Assembly (NCBI RefSeq): GCF_000217715.1
Contig: NC_015659.1
Coordinates: 1-64,000, forward strand
Direction: 5' to 3'
From: Halopiger xanaduensis SH-6
Lineage (GTDB): Archaea > Halobacteriota > Halobacteria > Halobacteriales > Natrialbaceae
Length of the DNA: 64,000 bases
This document shows positions 41,615-49,713 of the stretch, in pieces. Under the pieces are notes generated by a model. It was not told the DNA's origin and made no database searches. It worked only from the letters and a program-made list of their open reading frames with translations. A program made the translations under genes and the position numbers. The first letter of the stretch is position 1. Every line of letters starts with the position of its first letter.

Positions 41615-41778
41615 CTCCTGCTTCCCGATAGAACCCCTCTGTTTCGTGTAGCCGTTCGTGAACGCGTCAGACGTTCGTTTTCGGCGGATTCGTTTCTAGC
41701 GATAGAGTCGAAAATTCCATATAGCGATATACGATTTACTCCAATCCAATCAACCTTCTCCGCTATACGGTGTATTGT

Positions 41779-41799
41779 GGTTGTCCACTGGCGACAACC
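41779..41799. promoter_or_regulatory. GGTTGTC-CACTGGC-GACAACC dyad
   Basis: Perfect 7-bp arms around a 7-bp centre, 258-278 bp upstream of the integrase gene. This geometry fits either an operator or the core of a tyrosine-recombinase site (arms bound by the enzyme, 6-8-bp overlap). A matching attB/attR partner was not found in the window. Confidence 0.4.
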
Positions 41800-41908
41800 C
41801 AGTACACGGTAACTTTTAGTGACTGTCACGAATACAGAGCAGTACGAAAATGACCGTCTTAGAATCACCACACCCCGGAGCAAACGGCCTTCTCGAGCAG
41901 GTGAGCCC

Positions 41909-42082
41909 ATGAACCGAGAGAAAGAGGAACAGATCGTTGAGCGGATCGGCGTTGACGGCCTCGAGTTTGTGACGAAACTCGATATGGTCCAAAGCAACCT
42001 CGAGAACGGCCAGATCTCGGTTGAAGAAGGTATTGAGAGAATTGAGGGATTCATCGATGAGTACGAACGACAGAACGAGTAG
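41909..42082 (+). CDS. 57-residue acidic protein upstream of integrase
   Basis: MNREKEEQIVERIGVDGLEF..., helical and acidic. It overlaps the integrase start by 26 bp, so translation is coupled. It could be a small directionality or regulatory factor. That is a guess from position. Confidence 0.5.
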   Translation: MNREKEEQIVERIGVDGLEFVTKLDMVQSNLENGQISVEEGIERIEGFIDEYERQNE

Positions 42083-43298
42083 CGAGCACATCCGCTGGTC
42101 GCACAAGTCACTCGAGGACTTGCGGTCGTTCTGGAACAAAGAAATCGAACCCGACCTCCGGCGGGCCGGCGTCGATCTCGACGAGCGGCCGTCCTACCAG
42201 GATCTACTCGAGGTCGGCTACGGCGGCCTGCAAGATGCACTGCGCGAACAGCACGATATGACCCTCGGGGAGTTCCTCGAATCGGTTGGGTACTTCGAAG
42301 CCGATCCTGAGGACTCGTACCCGTGGGGTATCGACGCCGAAACCACCGTCGACGAACTCGAGTCCTACGTCCGCACCCTCGATCGCCGCCGGAACCTCGC
42401 CGAAAGCACGGTCGAAACGAAACGCTCGCGGCTCGCGACCTACGCGCGGTGCTATCGCGACGTCCACGGTCGCGCGGATCTGGTCGCCCGACTCGACGAC
42501 CTCGAGTACCGGGCCGAGGAAATCGAACGTGTCCTCGCGGTGTTCGACGAACTCGATCGGGATCTCGAGAGCGACGGGTCGAAACTCCGCTATCTCGGCG
42601 ACGTCTCACAGTTCTACGAGCACCTGCAACGCCGCGGGAAAGCCGCGTACAACCCCGCCGAGAACATCGACATGGAGTACGACTGGGACCGCTCGGAACC
42701 GGACAATCCCACGCTTACGAGCGCACAGGTCCGGCGGCTGTACGAGGCCACCCAGTCGCCCGACGAGGAACTGCTAGTCATTGCCCTCTGTGGGTGGGGC
42801 TTGCGTCGTAACGAGGTCGCCGGTTTGCACGTCTCACAGCTCGTACTCGAGGGCGACGACCCGCACATCTATTTCGAGGAACGCAAGAACGGCCCCGGTA
42901 CGGTCGCGTTGATCTACGGCCGGGAGACGCTGGCCGACCGGATCGACGCCCTCGGCAGCACCGATCGGGAGTGGTCAGGCTATCTCTTTCCGTCCCGGCA
43001 GGCCGACAGCGGCCACGTCGTCGGCGAGACGATACAGGCCCGCTTCAAACGGATCGCCGAGCGGGCGGGCGTCCGTGTGCGTGGTGAGACGCCGACCTCG
43101 AAGATGGGCCGGCGGTTCTGGTACACGACCTATCTCGAGTCGCAGAAACAACTGCTCGAGAACTTGGACGCGATCGCCGAAGACCAGGGCAGTTCCGACG
43201 CGAGTGTGGTCTTGAAAAATTATCTCTCGGAAGCCGAACGGCGACAGTACCGCCGTGAATACATGCGCGAAAAGCTTGCAGAGGCGTTCGGGAATTAA
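42057..43298 (+). CDS. Tyrosine recombinase / integrase
   Basis: A 413-residue site-specific recombinase. The SAM-like N-terminal DNA-binding domain is at about 110-200. The catalytic domain has Arg I in GWGLRRNEVAG (about 247-257), Lys in FEERKNGPG (about 280-288), the second Arg region in KMGRRFWYTT (about 350-359) and a C-terminal nucleophile Tyr in VVLKNYLSEAERR. It presumably integrates and excises the element. It lies in the middle of the element, about 38 kb from the left end as I read it. Confidence 0.85.
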   Translation: MSTNDRTSSEHIRWSHKSLEDLRSFWNKEIEPDLRRAGVDLDERPSYQDLLEVGYGGLQDALREQHDMTLGEFLESVGYFEADPEDSYPWGIDAETTVDELESYVRTLDRRRNLAESTVETKRSRLATYARCYRDVHGRADLVARLDDLEYRAEEIERVLAVFDELDRDLESDGSKLRYLGDVSQFYEHLQRRGKAAYNPAENIDMEYDWDRSEPDNPTLTSAQVRRLYEATQSPDEELLVIALCGWGLRRNEVAGLHVSQLVLEGDDPHIYFEERKNGPGTVALIYGRETLADRIDALGSTDREWSGYLFPSRQADSGHVVGETIQARFKRIAERAGVRVRGETPTSKMGRRFWYTTYLESQKQLLENLDAIAEDQGSSDASVVLKNYLSEAERRQYRREYMREKLAEAFGN

Positions 43299-43744
43299 AT
43301 TCCGTCTTCGTCGCGGACTGTAATATCGCCCACGTTCTTGTAGTGTTCCCAGTCACCCGTCATGGCCCTACCAATCCCATCCTCATACCGTGAGATCGAC
43401 ACTTCATCGTAGTCGTCTCGTGACTCGAGACCCTCCATTATACTCGGTTCTGTATGTGGTGTTGGCATCTTGCACCGGTGTTCATCGATTCGGAGGATGT
43501 GAAGGTGGTCGATCGGGGATTCGTTGAAATAGACTCTGAAGACCATCATTTCAGTATCCTCGCTATGATGATAGCGGTTCACCCACGTATGGTTGTAGTC
43601 CATCCGGTTGTCTCGATCTCCGTACTGTTCGATTCGAAGGCGAGGATCGGGTGAGTAAACATACGTCTGTGGATCATCGAAGAACTCCCAGTCATCGCCA
43701 TGGCTTTCGAGAATCTCTCGTTTCAGTTCTTGGATGCTTGGCAT
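43295..43744 (-). CDS. Hypothetical protein
   Basis: A 149-residue protein (MPSIQELKREILESHGDDWE...), lower GC than its neighbours, aromatic and His rich (YNHTWVNRYHHSED). It is convergent with the integrase, overlapping its stop by 4 bp. No family recognised. Composition suggests recent arrival. Confidence 0.5.
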   Translation of the reverse strand: MPSIQELKREILESHGDDWEFFDDPQTYVYSPDPRLRIEQYGDRDNRMDYNHTWVNRYHHSEDTEMMVFRVYFNESPIDHLHILRIDEHRCKMPTPHTEPSIMEGLESRDDYDEVSISRYEDGIGRAMTGDWEHYKNVGDITVRDEDGI

Positions 43745-43863
43745 CGTGACAATATCTATGAATCCTGAATGTAAGTATGTTTTGTCGAGATCTCCTCTGA
43801 CTACTCCCAAACCCGCTCGCGCGCCCTTCTGGTACGAAAAAGTCGATGTGAGCGGACGGTCTA

Positions 43864-44124
43864 TCACCGATACCGTTCGTACGCGACGCCAGCGCCGAAG
43901 ATCGCCACCGCGGCCCCGGCGACGGCTGTGCTCGTCACGACCATTTGGACGGACGAAATCACAACCAGCGGCCCCATGACCCAGTCGAACACGAGGTCGG
44001 GCATGAGCAGTGCGGCCAGCACGAGCCACCCGCAAATCGCGAGGGCGGCGACGGCGAGGTAGGTCTGTGCGAAGCGTTTCGCGTACGGTTTCGCTCTCGA
44101 GACGGCTGTCTGTGCCTGTGTCAT
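43864..44124 (-). CDS. Two-span membrane protein
   Basis: An 86-residue protein with transmembrane segments at about 22-46 (LAVAALAICGWLVLAALLMP) and 50-80 (VVISSVQMVVTSTAVAGAAV). I start at ATG 44124; a GTG at 44148 is possible. It is preceded by a tRNA-like element. Confidence 0.55.
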   Translation of the reverse strand: MTQAQTAVSRAKPYAKRFAQTYLAVAALAICGWLVLAALLMPDLVFDWVMGPLVVISSVQMVVTSTAVAGAAVAIFGAGVAYERYR

Positions 44125-44153
44125 TGCATCACGGCGGTCGGTCGCCACCCACG

Positions 44154-44192
44154 CCCCGGCGCGGAATCGAACCGCGAGAATCCAGTCCAGGG
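44154..44192 (-). ncRNA. tRNA-like element 3 (acceptor + T arm only)
   Basis: Minus strand: CCCTGG (44192-44187) pairs with CCGGGG (44159-44154), one G-U. It encloses a 10-nt linker and a perfect T arm CGCGG-TTCGATT-CCGCG (44176-44160). It begins two bases after the TAG of the upstream gene. D and anticodon arms are absent. Confidence 0.55.
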
Positions 44193-44193
44193 A

Positions 44194-44580
44194 CTACTCC
44201 CGAACCCGCTCGAGGACGTTCTCCGCGCGTTGCTCGCCAATATCCGGTACCGACTCGAGGCGTTCGCGGTCGCTTTCTCGTAGGTCCTCGAGATCGTCGT
44301 ACTCGCGGGCGATCGCCTTCGACCGGTTGTCACCGATTCCCGGAACGGTCTCGACGACGGCCCGAATCCGTGCGTTGCGCTCGTCGAGTACGAACTCGAG
44401 GCGCCGTTCGAACTCTTGCTCGTCGATCAGGCCGTCGACGCGTTTGTCTTGGAGCTCGGCGACGCGCTGGTTGGTCGGATTCGGGTCACTCGAGAGGCGT
44501 TCTTTGACCGTCGACAGGATAGACAGCACGACAGCCCCGAGGATAATCAGCACCGAAAGCCACGATGGGTCCCTGAACAT
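44194..44580 (-). CDS. Membrane-anchored protein with helix-hairpin-helix repeats
   Basis: A 128-residue protein. One transmembrane segment is at about 8-24 (SVLIILGAVVLSILSTV), followed by a SHOCT-like helical segment (DGLIDEQEFERRL). Two HhH-type motifs follow (VETVPGIGDNRSKAI at about 77-91 and LESVPDIGEQRAENVL at about 108-123). HhH pairs bind DNA non-specifically, so this could hold DNA at the membrane, fitting a DNA-transfer context. Stop TAG is directly followed by tRNA-like element 3. Confidence 0.65.
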   Translation of the reverse strand: MFRDPSWLSVLIILGAVVLSILSTVKERLSSDPNPTNQRVAELQDKRVDGLIDEQEFERRLEFVLDERNARIRAVVETVPGIGDNRSKAIAREYDDLEDLRESDRERLESVPDIGEQRAENVLERVRE

Positions 44581-44582
44581 GG

Positions 44583-46085
44583 TTATTCTGACACCCGGTA
44601 TCGATCGATCCGCATCTTATTTTCGACGTAGGATCGACTTGAGTCGTAGATCGGGTCGTCGGGCAGCGGTGCATCGCCGTCGGGGACCGTCGCGACGGGA
44701 AACTCGGTCTCGCGGAGGATCGCCCGTACCATCGTCTCCCACTCACCGAGCGTCGATTCATCGTCCATCTTCGCGCGGAGGCGTTCGAACACGTCCGCAA
44801 CCTCGGCGTAGGCCTCGTTGAACTCCTCGAGCCACTGCTGTAGATCCTCGAGATCGTCGTCGACGCCGGCCTCGAGAAGTGCGGCTTCGATTCGGGACTC
44901 GACGTCATCCTCCCACTCGTCGCCGCGTTGCTCATTTTTCTGCGGGAGGTCCGGGTCGGTGTACTCCTCGAGGGCCTTGCGAACGATCCGGCGGAACTCC
45001 TCGGGATGTTGCTCGAGGGCGTTCAACTCGGTCGCGCCGGCGCCGTGTTCCTGCTCCCACTCGGTGATGCGGCGATTGTACGCGACGCCGCCGGTCCCGG
45101 TTGACGTACTCTCCTCGATCGGCTTCCGGGGGAGGTCCAGGGCCTCAATCTGGTCGGTCGTCACCGCGAGCCGTTCGATCACGACGCGCTGCTCGAGGTC
45201 GCCGCGTTGTTTCAGCCACGCGAGTTTGCCCGCCATGTTCGCGGGCATGTCGTACCCTTTCGGGTCGAAATCGGCGAGGTAGAGAATCACCGCGGGCTTC
45301 CCGGCCTGCTCGATTCGTTGGGCCAGCTCGTTCGCGACGGTCAGCGAGAGATCGCCCTCACCTTCGACGACGACGTTGCAGCCGTACTCGGCGGCCAACC
45401 CGCCCCGGCCGCGGATGTAATCGGGCAGCGTCTTCTCAGACCAGAGTTCGATGTGGTAGGGCGACTGCCGGGCCTCGTCGAACGACAGGCACTCGCGGGC
45501 GCTCGAGGCAACGCGATCGGCAGCCCACTCGGAGTACTCGGTCTCGTCAGGATCGAAGACGAGCTCCGCTGACGCCTCGGGGTCAGGGATGTGGGGCGTT
45601 CGAACCCCGGTCGGCGCGGGCAAACCCTCGGGGTCGGGCCGGACAGTGTGGTTTCCGTACTCGGTGACGGTCCGCGTGTCCGCGCGTTTGTCGATAATCC
45701 CGTCCAGCGGGATGTAGCCGAGAATCCGAGCGAGGACGGCACACTCCTCGAGATAGTCGTAGCACTTCTGCGTGTTATCGTAGGTCTCCCACGAGCAGTC
45801 CGTCGGCGGCTCGACGTCCATATCGGACATGTAGACGTGGTAGTGGACGCCCCGAACGTGGATGCGGTCGCTCTCGCGCTGTTCGACGGCCTCGTTCCAC
45901 AGCCGCGCGAACCACTCTGCTTTCGCGTGGTCCGCCTCTGTGCCCTTGTACATCGGGTCGCGCCGGCGACTCTGGATCAGCAGGTCGTCAGCGTCGACGT
46001 TGTACTGCTCGGCGAGGCCGTCGATCCACTCGCGGAGTGCTGCTTGGTCGCGATGCTGTGGCTCGTCGGTGTGATCTGGTGGCAT
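44583..46085 (-). CDS. Topo VI-A/Spo11-like TOPRIM protein
   Basis: A 500-residue protein. Residues 74-135 have the winged-helix pattern of Topo VI-A-like proteins (IHVRGVHYHVYM, NTQKCYDYLEECAVLARILG, YIPLDGIIDKRAD), with Tyr82 as candidate DNA-cleaving tyrosine. The TOPRIM part follows: IELWSEK (Glu217) and ILYLADFDPKG (Asp272, Asp274). The C-terminal 150 residues are helical and acidic. Topo VI-A relatives cut DNA and stay joined to the 5' end. No B subunit is nearby, so it resembles the orphan A-like proteins known from mobile elements. It may act as a replication or transfer nickase. Confidence 0.65.
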   Translation of the reverse strand: MPPDHTDEPQHRDQAALREWIDGLAEQYNVDADDLLIQSRRRDPMYKGTEADHAKAEWFARLWNEAVEQRESDRIHVRGVHYHVYMSDMDVEPPTDCSWETYDNTQKCYDYLEECAVLARILGYIPLDGIIDKRADTRTVTEYGNHTVRPDPEGLPAPTGVRTPHIPDPEASAELVFDPDETEYSEWAADRVASSARECLSFDEARQSPYHIELWSEKTLPDYIRGRGGLAAEYGCNVVVEGEGDLSLTVANELAQRIEQAGKPAVILYLADFDPKGYDMPANMAGKLAWLKQRGDLEQRVVIERLAVTTDQIEALDLPRKPIEESTSTGTGGVAYNRRITEWEQEHGAGATELNALEQHPEEFRRIVRKALEEYTDPDLPQKNEQRGDEWEDDVESRIEAALLEAGVDDDLEDLQQWLEEFNEAYAEVADVFERLRAKMDDESTLGEWETMVRAILRETEFPVATVPDGDAPLPDDPIYDSSRSYVENKMRIDRYRVSE

Positions 46086-46367
46086 ATGTGAACTCGAGTA
46101 CGGGTCTCTCGGTGTGGTCGTTCGTGGCCCTCTCAGCAACCGCCGCCCCTTGGACGCCGCGGCGTCTGTCCGACAACAACTCTGTTTGAATTCAGATGGA
46201 CTCTAGTGTGTATTGCGTACCTGTCGCGAGCGCGCAGGACACGGAGACAACCTCGAGTCACGACACGGTGAGATTGGCGTGTGCGGCGCCGAGACGCGTT
46301 TTGTCATGTCTTCTGACCCACTGGCTGTGATAGACGTGCGGCGACACCGCGACAGGTTGTGGCGCGA
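46086..46367. other. Gap between TOPRIM and MCM-N genes
   Basis: 282 bp, no gene. The AT-rich CAATACACACTAGAGTC region near 46195-46215 (minus strand) may be a promoter for the TOPRIM gene. No T-arm-like element is present. Confidence 0.4.
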
Positions 46368-47315
46368 TTAGAGGTCGAACAGTTTCGACCCTTCCGCGCC
46401 GATCTCGTTGGCCTCGATTAATGCGTCGATCTGGTCCTCAACCTCCTCACGGCGGACGCCATGTTCGGATGTGACCGCGTCAACGATGTCCGATCGCTGG
46501 ACCGCGAAATCGTCGACGGTCGTAATCTGCTCGGTCAGGGCGTCCATGACGAACTCTTGGATCTCGCTTGCGCCGTAGGTGTCGATCTCCGTTCGTTCCT
46601 TGATATCGAGGTCAAGCGCCTCGATATACGTCGATAGCGTCGATTCGCTTTGCCCGGTGAAAGTCTCGTAGATGCCGTTAATCGTTACGAGGTCGCCGGG
46701 GCCGACCATGTCCACGAGGTCGTTTTTCAGGAAGGCGATCGAGCCCGGCGGTTCCTCGAGATTGCTGTCCGGCGGAATGATGACGATCTTCTGTAGATCG
46801 ACAAGTTCGGACTGTTCTCGTTTGAATCGGAATCCGGGTTTTGAGTGTTCGCACCCCATGCATTCGTTCGGTTTCATGAGGTCGCCGTAGCTCTGTGGCA
46901 TTCGCGTCAGCGTTCCACAAAGCGGGCATTCGAAGGCCGCTTCTTCGGCGTACGGCGTCACGCCCTCCATGTCGACGACCTTCCCACGGACCGAGAGCAG
47001 TTTCCCGAGTTGGCGCGTTCGGTACTTCCCGACGCGGACGATCTGTTTTTCGGGAAGGTTGTAGATCCGAACGTTGGCCCCAAGGACCGATGCCTCCTCG
47101 AGCCGATTGAGCGCGTTCGTCGCGAACTGTCGCATTCGCGCGGGCTTTTGGAGGAACTCGTCGGCAACCGAGCCGTCCCATGCATCGAGTTCGTGCCAGT
47201 CGATCCGCAGCGATCGCTCGTCGGGATACTGTTCATCGAGATCCTGTACGACGTCGCGGTACGGGCCGGTGAAAAACTCCGTGAACGCCTTTTCGGGGTC
47301 GTCGTGTTGTCCCAT
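46368..47315 (-). CDS. Stand-alone MCM N-terminal domain protein
   Basis: A 315-residue protein that follows MCM for its first about 240 residues: subdomain A (LRIDWHELDAWDGSVADE), VRVGKYRTRQLGKLLSVRGKV, zinc ribbon CPLCGT...CMGC (about 137-159), and the OB-fold end. The AAA+ domain is missing. Instead a short winged-helix segment closes the protein (IVDAVTSEHGVRREEVEDQI). It can bind DNA and perhaps form rings, but cannot hydrolyse ATP by itself. It lies 13 bp downstream of the HerA/FtsK-like ATPase, which may supply the motor. Confidence 0.8.
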   Translation of the reverse strand: MGQHDDPEKAFTEFFTGPYRDVVQDLDEQYPDERSLRIDWHELDAWDGSVADEFLQKPARMRQFATNALNRLEEASVLGANVRIYNLPEKQIVRVGKYRTRQLGKLLSVRGKVVDMEGVTPYAEEAAFECPLCGTLTRMPQSYGDLMKPNECMGCEHSKPGFRFKREQSELVDLQKIVIIPPDSNLEEPPGSIAFLKNDLVDMVGPGDLVTINGIYETFTGQSESTLSTYIEALDLDIKERTEIDTYGASEIQEFVMDALTEQITTVDDFAVQRSDIVDAVTSEHGVRREEVEDQIDALIEANEIGAEGSKLFDL

Positions 47316-47328
47316 ACTCGAGTACCCC

Positions 47329-49692
47329 CTATTTCAGTTCCTCCATCACGACCTTCCACTTGATTTCGGCCGCTCGCTTTCCGACGGGTGTGAGCTCGTA
47401 CGTGCCGTCGGACTTGGTGATGCATTTCTCGAGACTATCGCTCTTGCCGAGGTGCGTCGCCAGCGTACTCCGCGTCCAGTCGATGTGTTCGGCGATATCT
47501 TCCTGCCGTGAGAGGTCGTCATGCTCGTCGACGACGCGGCAGGTGTCGACCAACACCTCGCGCGTCGGCGCCTCTTTCGAGAGCCACGGCGCGATCGCCT
47601 CGGGGATGTTGTGCCGTTCGACGACCTCCGAGAGCGTCGTGTCCCGATCCTGCTGTTGCAGCGAGAGTTCGCGCTGTCGGTCGCCGAAGCCGGTCGACTG
47701 TAAGGAGAGGTCGGACTTGACCGGGTAGTCGCGTCGACGCTCGAGGGCCGCGTCGATCGCGTCCTGGTCGACCTCGTCGGCCGCAGGGTCGCCCTCGAAG
47801 TCTTCGGGGAGCAGATACCACGTCCCGACGCCGGGTTCCGAGTCATCGGTGACGACGGTCCGGTCGGTCAGATCGACCCAGTACTCGCAGTCGCCGTACT
47901 TGCCGCCCCAGCCGTCGTACTCGGTCTCGCGGACGCGGGCACCCCACGCTTGCCCGTAGCGATCCAACCAGTGGCGATCGCCGAGGCCGAGGCCACACGG
48001 TGCGCCCCGAAGTTCGATCGGCCAGTAGGCTTCCCCGCCGTAGAGGATCATGCCCTGCCCGATATCGAACTCCGAGAGTTGGTTCATCTGTTCGTCAGAG
48101 AAGTTGTACGAGCGGTCCAGCGTCTCGATTTCCTCCTCGCCGAGTCGTAGCAGGATCTTCGTCGCCATGTTCGACCGAACCGGCTTGTAGACGTCGTTCA
48201 ATTTCTGCGTCGAGCCAAGCATCAAGATGCGTCGCGAGCCACCCTGCGTCGAGAGGAAGAAAATCGTCTGCCTGAGCGTCTTGATGGTGTCCTTGTACCG
48301 GACGTCGGCCAGTTTACTCGGCGCGATGTTCTTGAGCTCGCGAATCTCGAGACAGACTCGCGGGAGGCGGCTGTTCTGGTCGCGGGCCTTATAGATCAGC
48401 CGCAGCCAGAGGTCCATGATCGTGTATTTCAGTGCCTCTTGGCCTTGCGGGAGGAAGTTACAACAGAGGACCGCGGCCTGCTCTTGGTTCGCGATCACCG
48501 ACGCCATGTCGATGTTCGTCTCGGCTCGCGGTGAGGCAATCAGCCCCTCGCCGGCGAGGTGTGCGAGTCGTTGGGCAGCCTGATTCAGTGCGTCCTCGGC
48601 GTCCATGTGGTACTGGACGCTTTTCGTTTCGACGGCGCCGTCGCCGCTGCCGGTCTCACGCTTTTCGGTCCACTCGATCGTCGCGTCCATTTCCTTGGCG
48701 TACACCTGTAGGCGCGATACCAACTCGGTGACTTCCCCCGTTCGCTCGAGGGTCTTGTCGAGTGCCTGCTTGATCCGCTGTTCGGTGTTCGCGTCGGACT
48801 GGGTGATACCCGCGAGGCGAAGAATCAGGTGCGGTGTGAGGTCGTCGATGCCGATCGTGAACGGGACGAAATTCGACGGGAGTTTCGCCGGCAGCCCGTC
48901 CATCGCCGGGACGAACACTTCGGCGTCGAACGCCTCGGGGTCTTGTCCCATCCGCTCGAGGTTGTTGCGGATCGCCTGCTCGTCGTTCGGAATGGAGATC
49001 ATCGGCGTCTCCATCCGCCCGTCATCGAGAATCGAGAAATAGGAGTAGTTGTGCTCGTTGTAGAGGTTCATCCCGATCGAGGTGATTGTCGAGTCCTTCC
49101 CCGAGCGCGGGAGTGCAACCGCGAGGATGTGGTCGCACGACGAGTGGGGAATCTCGACCGCTCGGTCTTCGAGGTCGGCCGCGTCGTCAGCCGCAATCCG
49201 ACGACGACCGATCGCCGTCGCCGTGTCGACGTTGCTCTGGCGGCCCTGGTCATCCAGCGTCTCGAGGCGGACCGGCGCGTACTGGGTGAGATCAGTGTAG
49301 GCTTCAACAAAGCCGAGTTCCTTCGCGACTTCGACGAGGATTTCGAACCACGTCGACGGGTCGATATCGTGTCCGGCTTCGAAACGCCGGTGGATCTGGT
49401 TGAACCGGTAGATCGACCGCGCCGACGTAGTAGTCTCGCCGGCCAGCGTCGGTCGGTCCGGGTCGTGCCAGAGGTAGAGGTGTAACTCCTCGAGATACTC
49501 CTCCGGTTCGCGGTCGGTATCTTCCTCACCGACGATCGCGTTCTCGGCGTCACGGATGAGGTCACGGACGTGGGCCTCTGTATTCAGCGTCTCTTTGCGT
49601 TGGCGCTGGCGAATCTTTTCGGACAGTTTGTTTCGAACGGCGACACGCGTCGCAGTGTTGTCACTCGGCTGGTGAAGTTCGTTGGAGCTCAT
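47329..49692 (-). CDS. HerA/FtsK-superfamily ATPase (coupling/packaging-type)
   Basis: A 787-residue protein. A helical N-terminus is followed by the ATPase core from about 185: P-loop VALPRSGKDSTI (about 193-204), candidate Walker B RVCLEIREL (about 448-456), and MLGSTQKLNDVYKPV (about 493-507) resembling the HerA sensor. The C-terminal winged helix is at about 700-785. Both nucleotide motifs deviate (Asp after the P-loop Lys, no DE pair). Position beside MCM-N and membrane proteins suggests a DNA-pumping coupling protein or a virion packaging ATPase. Confidence 0.7.
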   Translation of the reverse strand: MSSNELHQPSDNTATRVAVRNKLSEKIRQRQRKETLNTEAHVRDLIRDAENAIVGEEDTDREPEEYLEELHLYLWHDPDRPTLAGETTTSARSIYRFNQIHRRFEAGHDIDPSTWFEILVEVAKELGFVEAYTDLTQYAPVRLETLDDQGRQSNVDTATAIGRRRIAADDAADLEDRAVEIPHSSCDHILAVALPRSGKDSTITSIGMNLYNEHNYSYFSILDDGRMETPMISIPNDEQAIRNNLERMGQDPEAFDAEVFVPAMDGLPAKLPSNFVPFTIGIDDLTPHLILRLAGITQSDANTEQRIKQALDKTLERTGEVTELVSRLQVYAKEMDATIEWTEKRETGSGDGAVETKSVQYHMDAEDALNQAAQRLAHLAGEGLIASPRAETNIDMASVIANQEQAAVLCCNFLPQGQEALKYTIMDLWLRLIYKARDQNSRLPRVCLEIRELKNIAPSKLADVRYKDTIKTLRQTIFFLSTQGGSRRILMLGSTQKLNDVYKPVRSNMATKILLRLGEEEIETLDRSYNFSDEQMNQLSEFDIGQGMILYGGEAYWPIELRGAPCGLGLGDRHWLDRYGQAWGARVRETEYDGWGGKYGDCEYWVDLTDRTVVTDDSEPGVGTWYLLPEDFEGDPAADEVDQDAIDAALERRRDYPVKSDLSLQSTGFGDRQRELSLQQQDRDTTLSEVVERHNIPEAIAPWLSKEAPTREVLVDTCRVVDEHDDLSRQEDIAEHIDWTRSTLATHLGKSDSLEKCITKSDGTYELTPVGKRAAEIKWKVVMEELK

Positions 49693-49713
49693 GGGTGATT
49701 GAATCGGGAGTGG

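Larger units (their letters stand above)
41510..41908. other. Gene-free region before integrase
   Basis: 399 bp. It contains two strong hairpins (41546-41614), an AT-rich section (41690-41760: ATATAGCGATATACGATTTACTCC), CCGCTATACGG (41760-41770) and the GGTTGTC/GACAACC dyad (41779-41799). A GTG-started extension of the next gene to 41819 is possible. This is the likeliest place for the recombination site and the integrase promoter. Confidence 0.5.
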
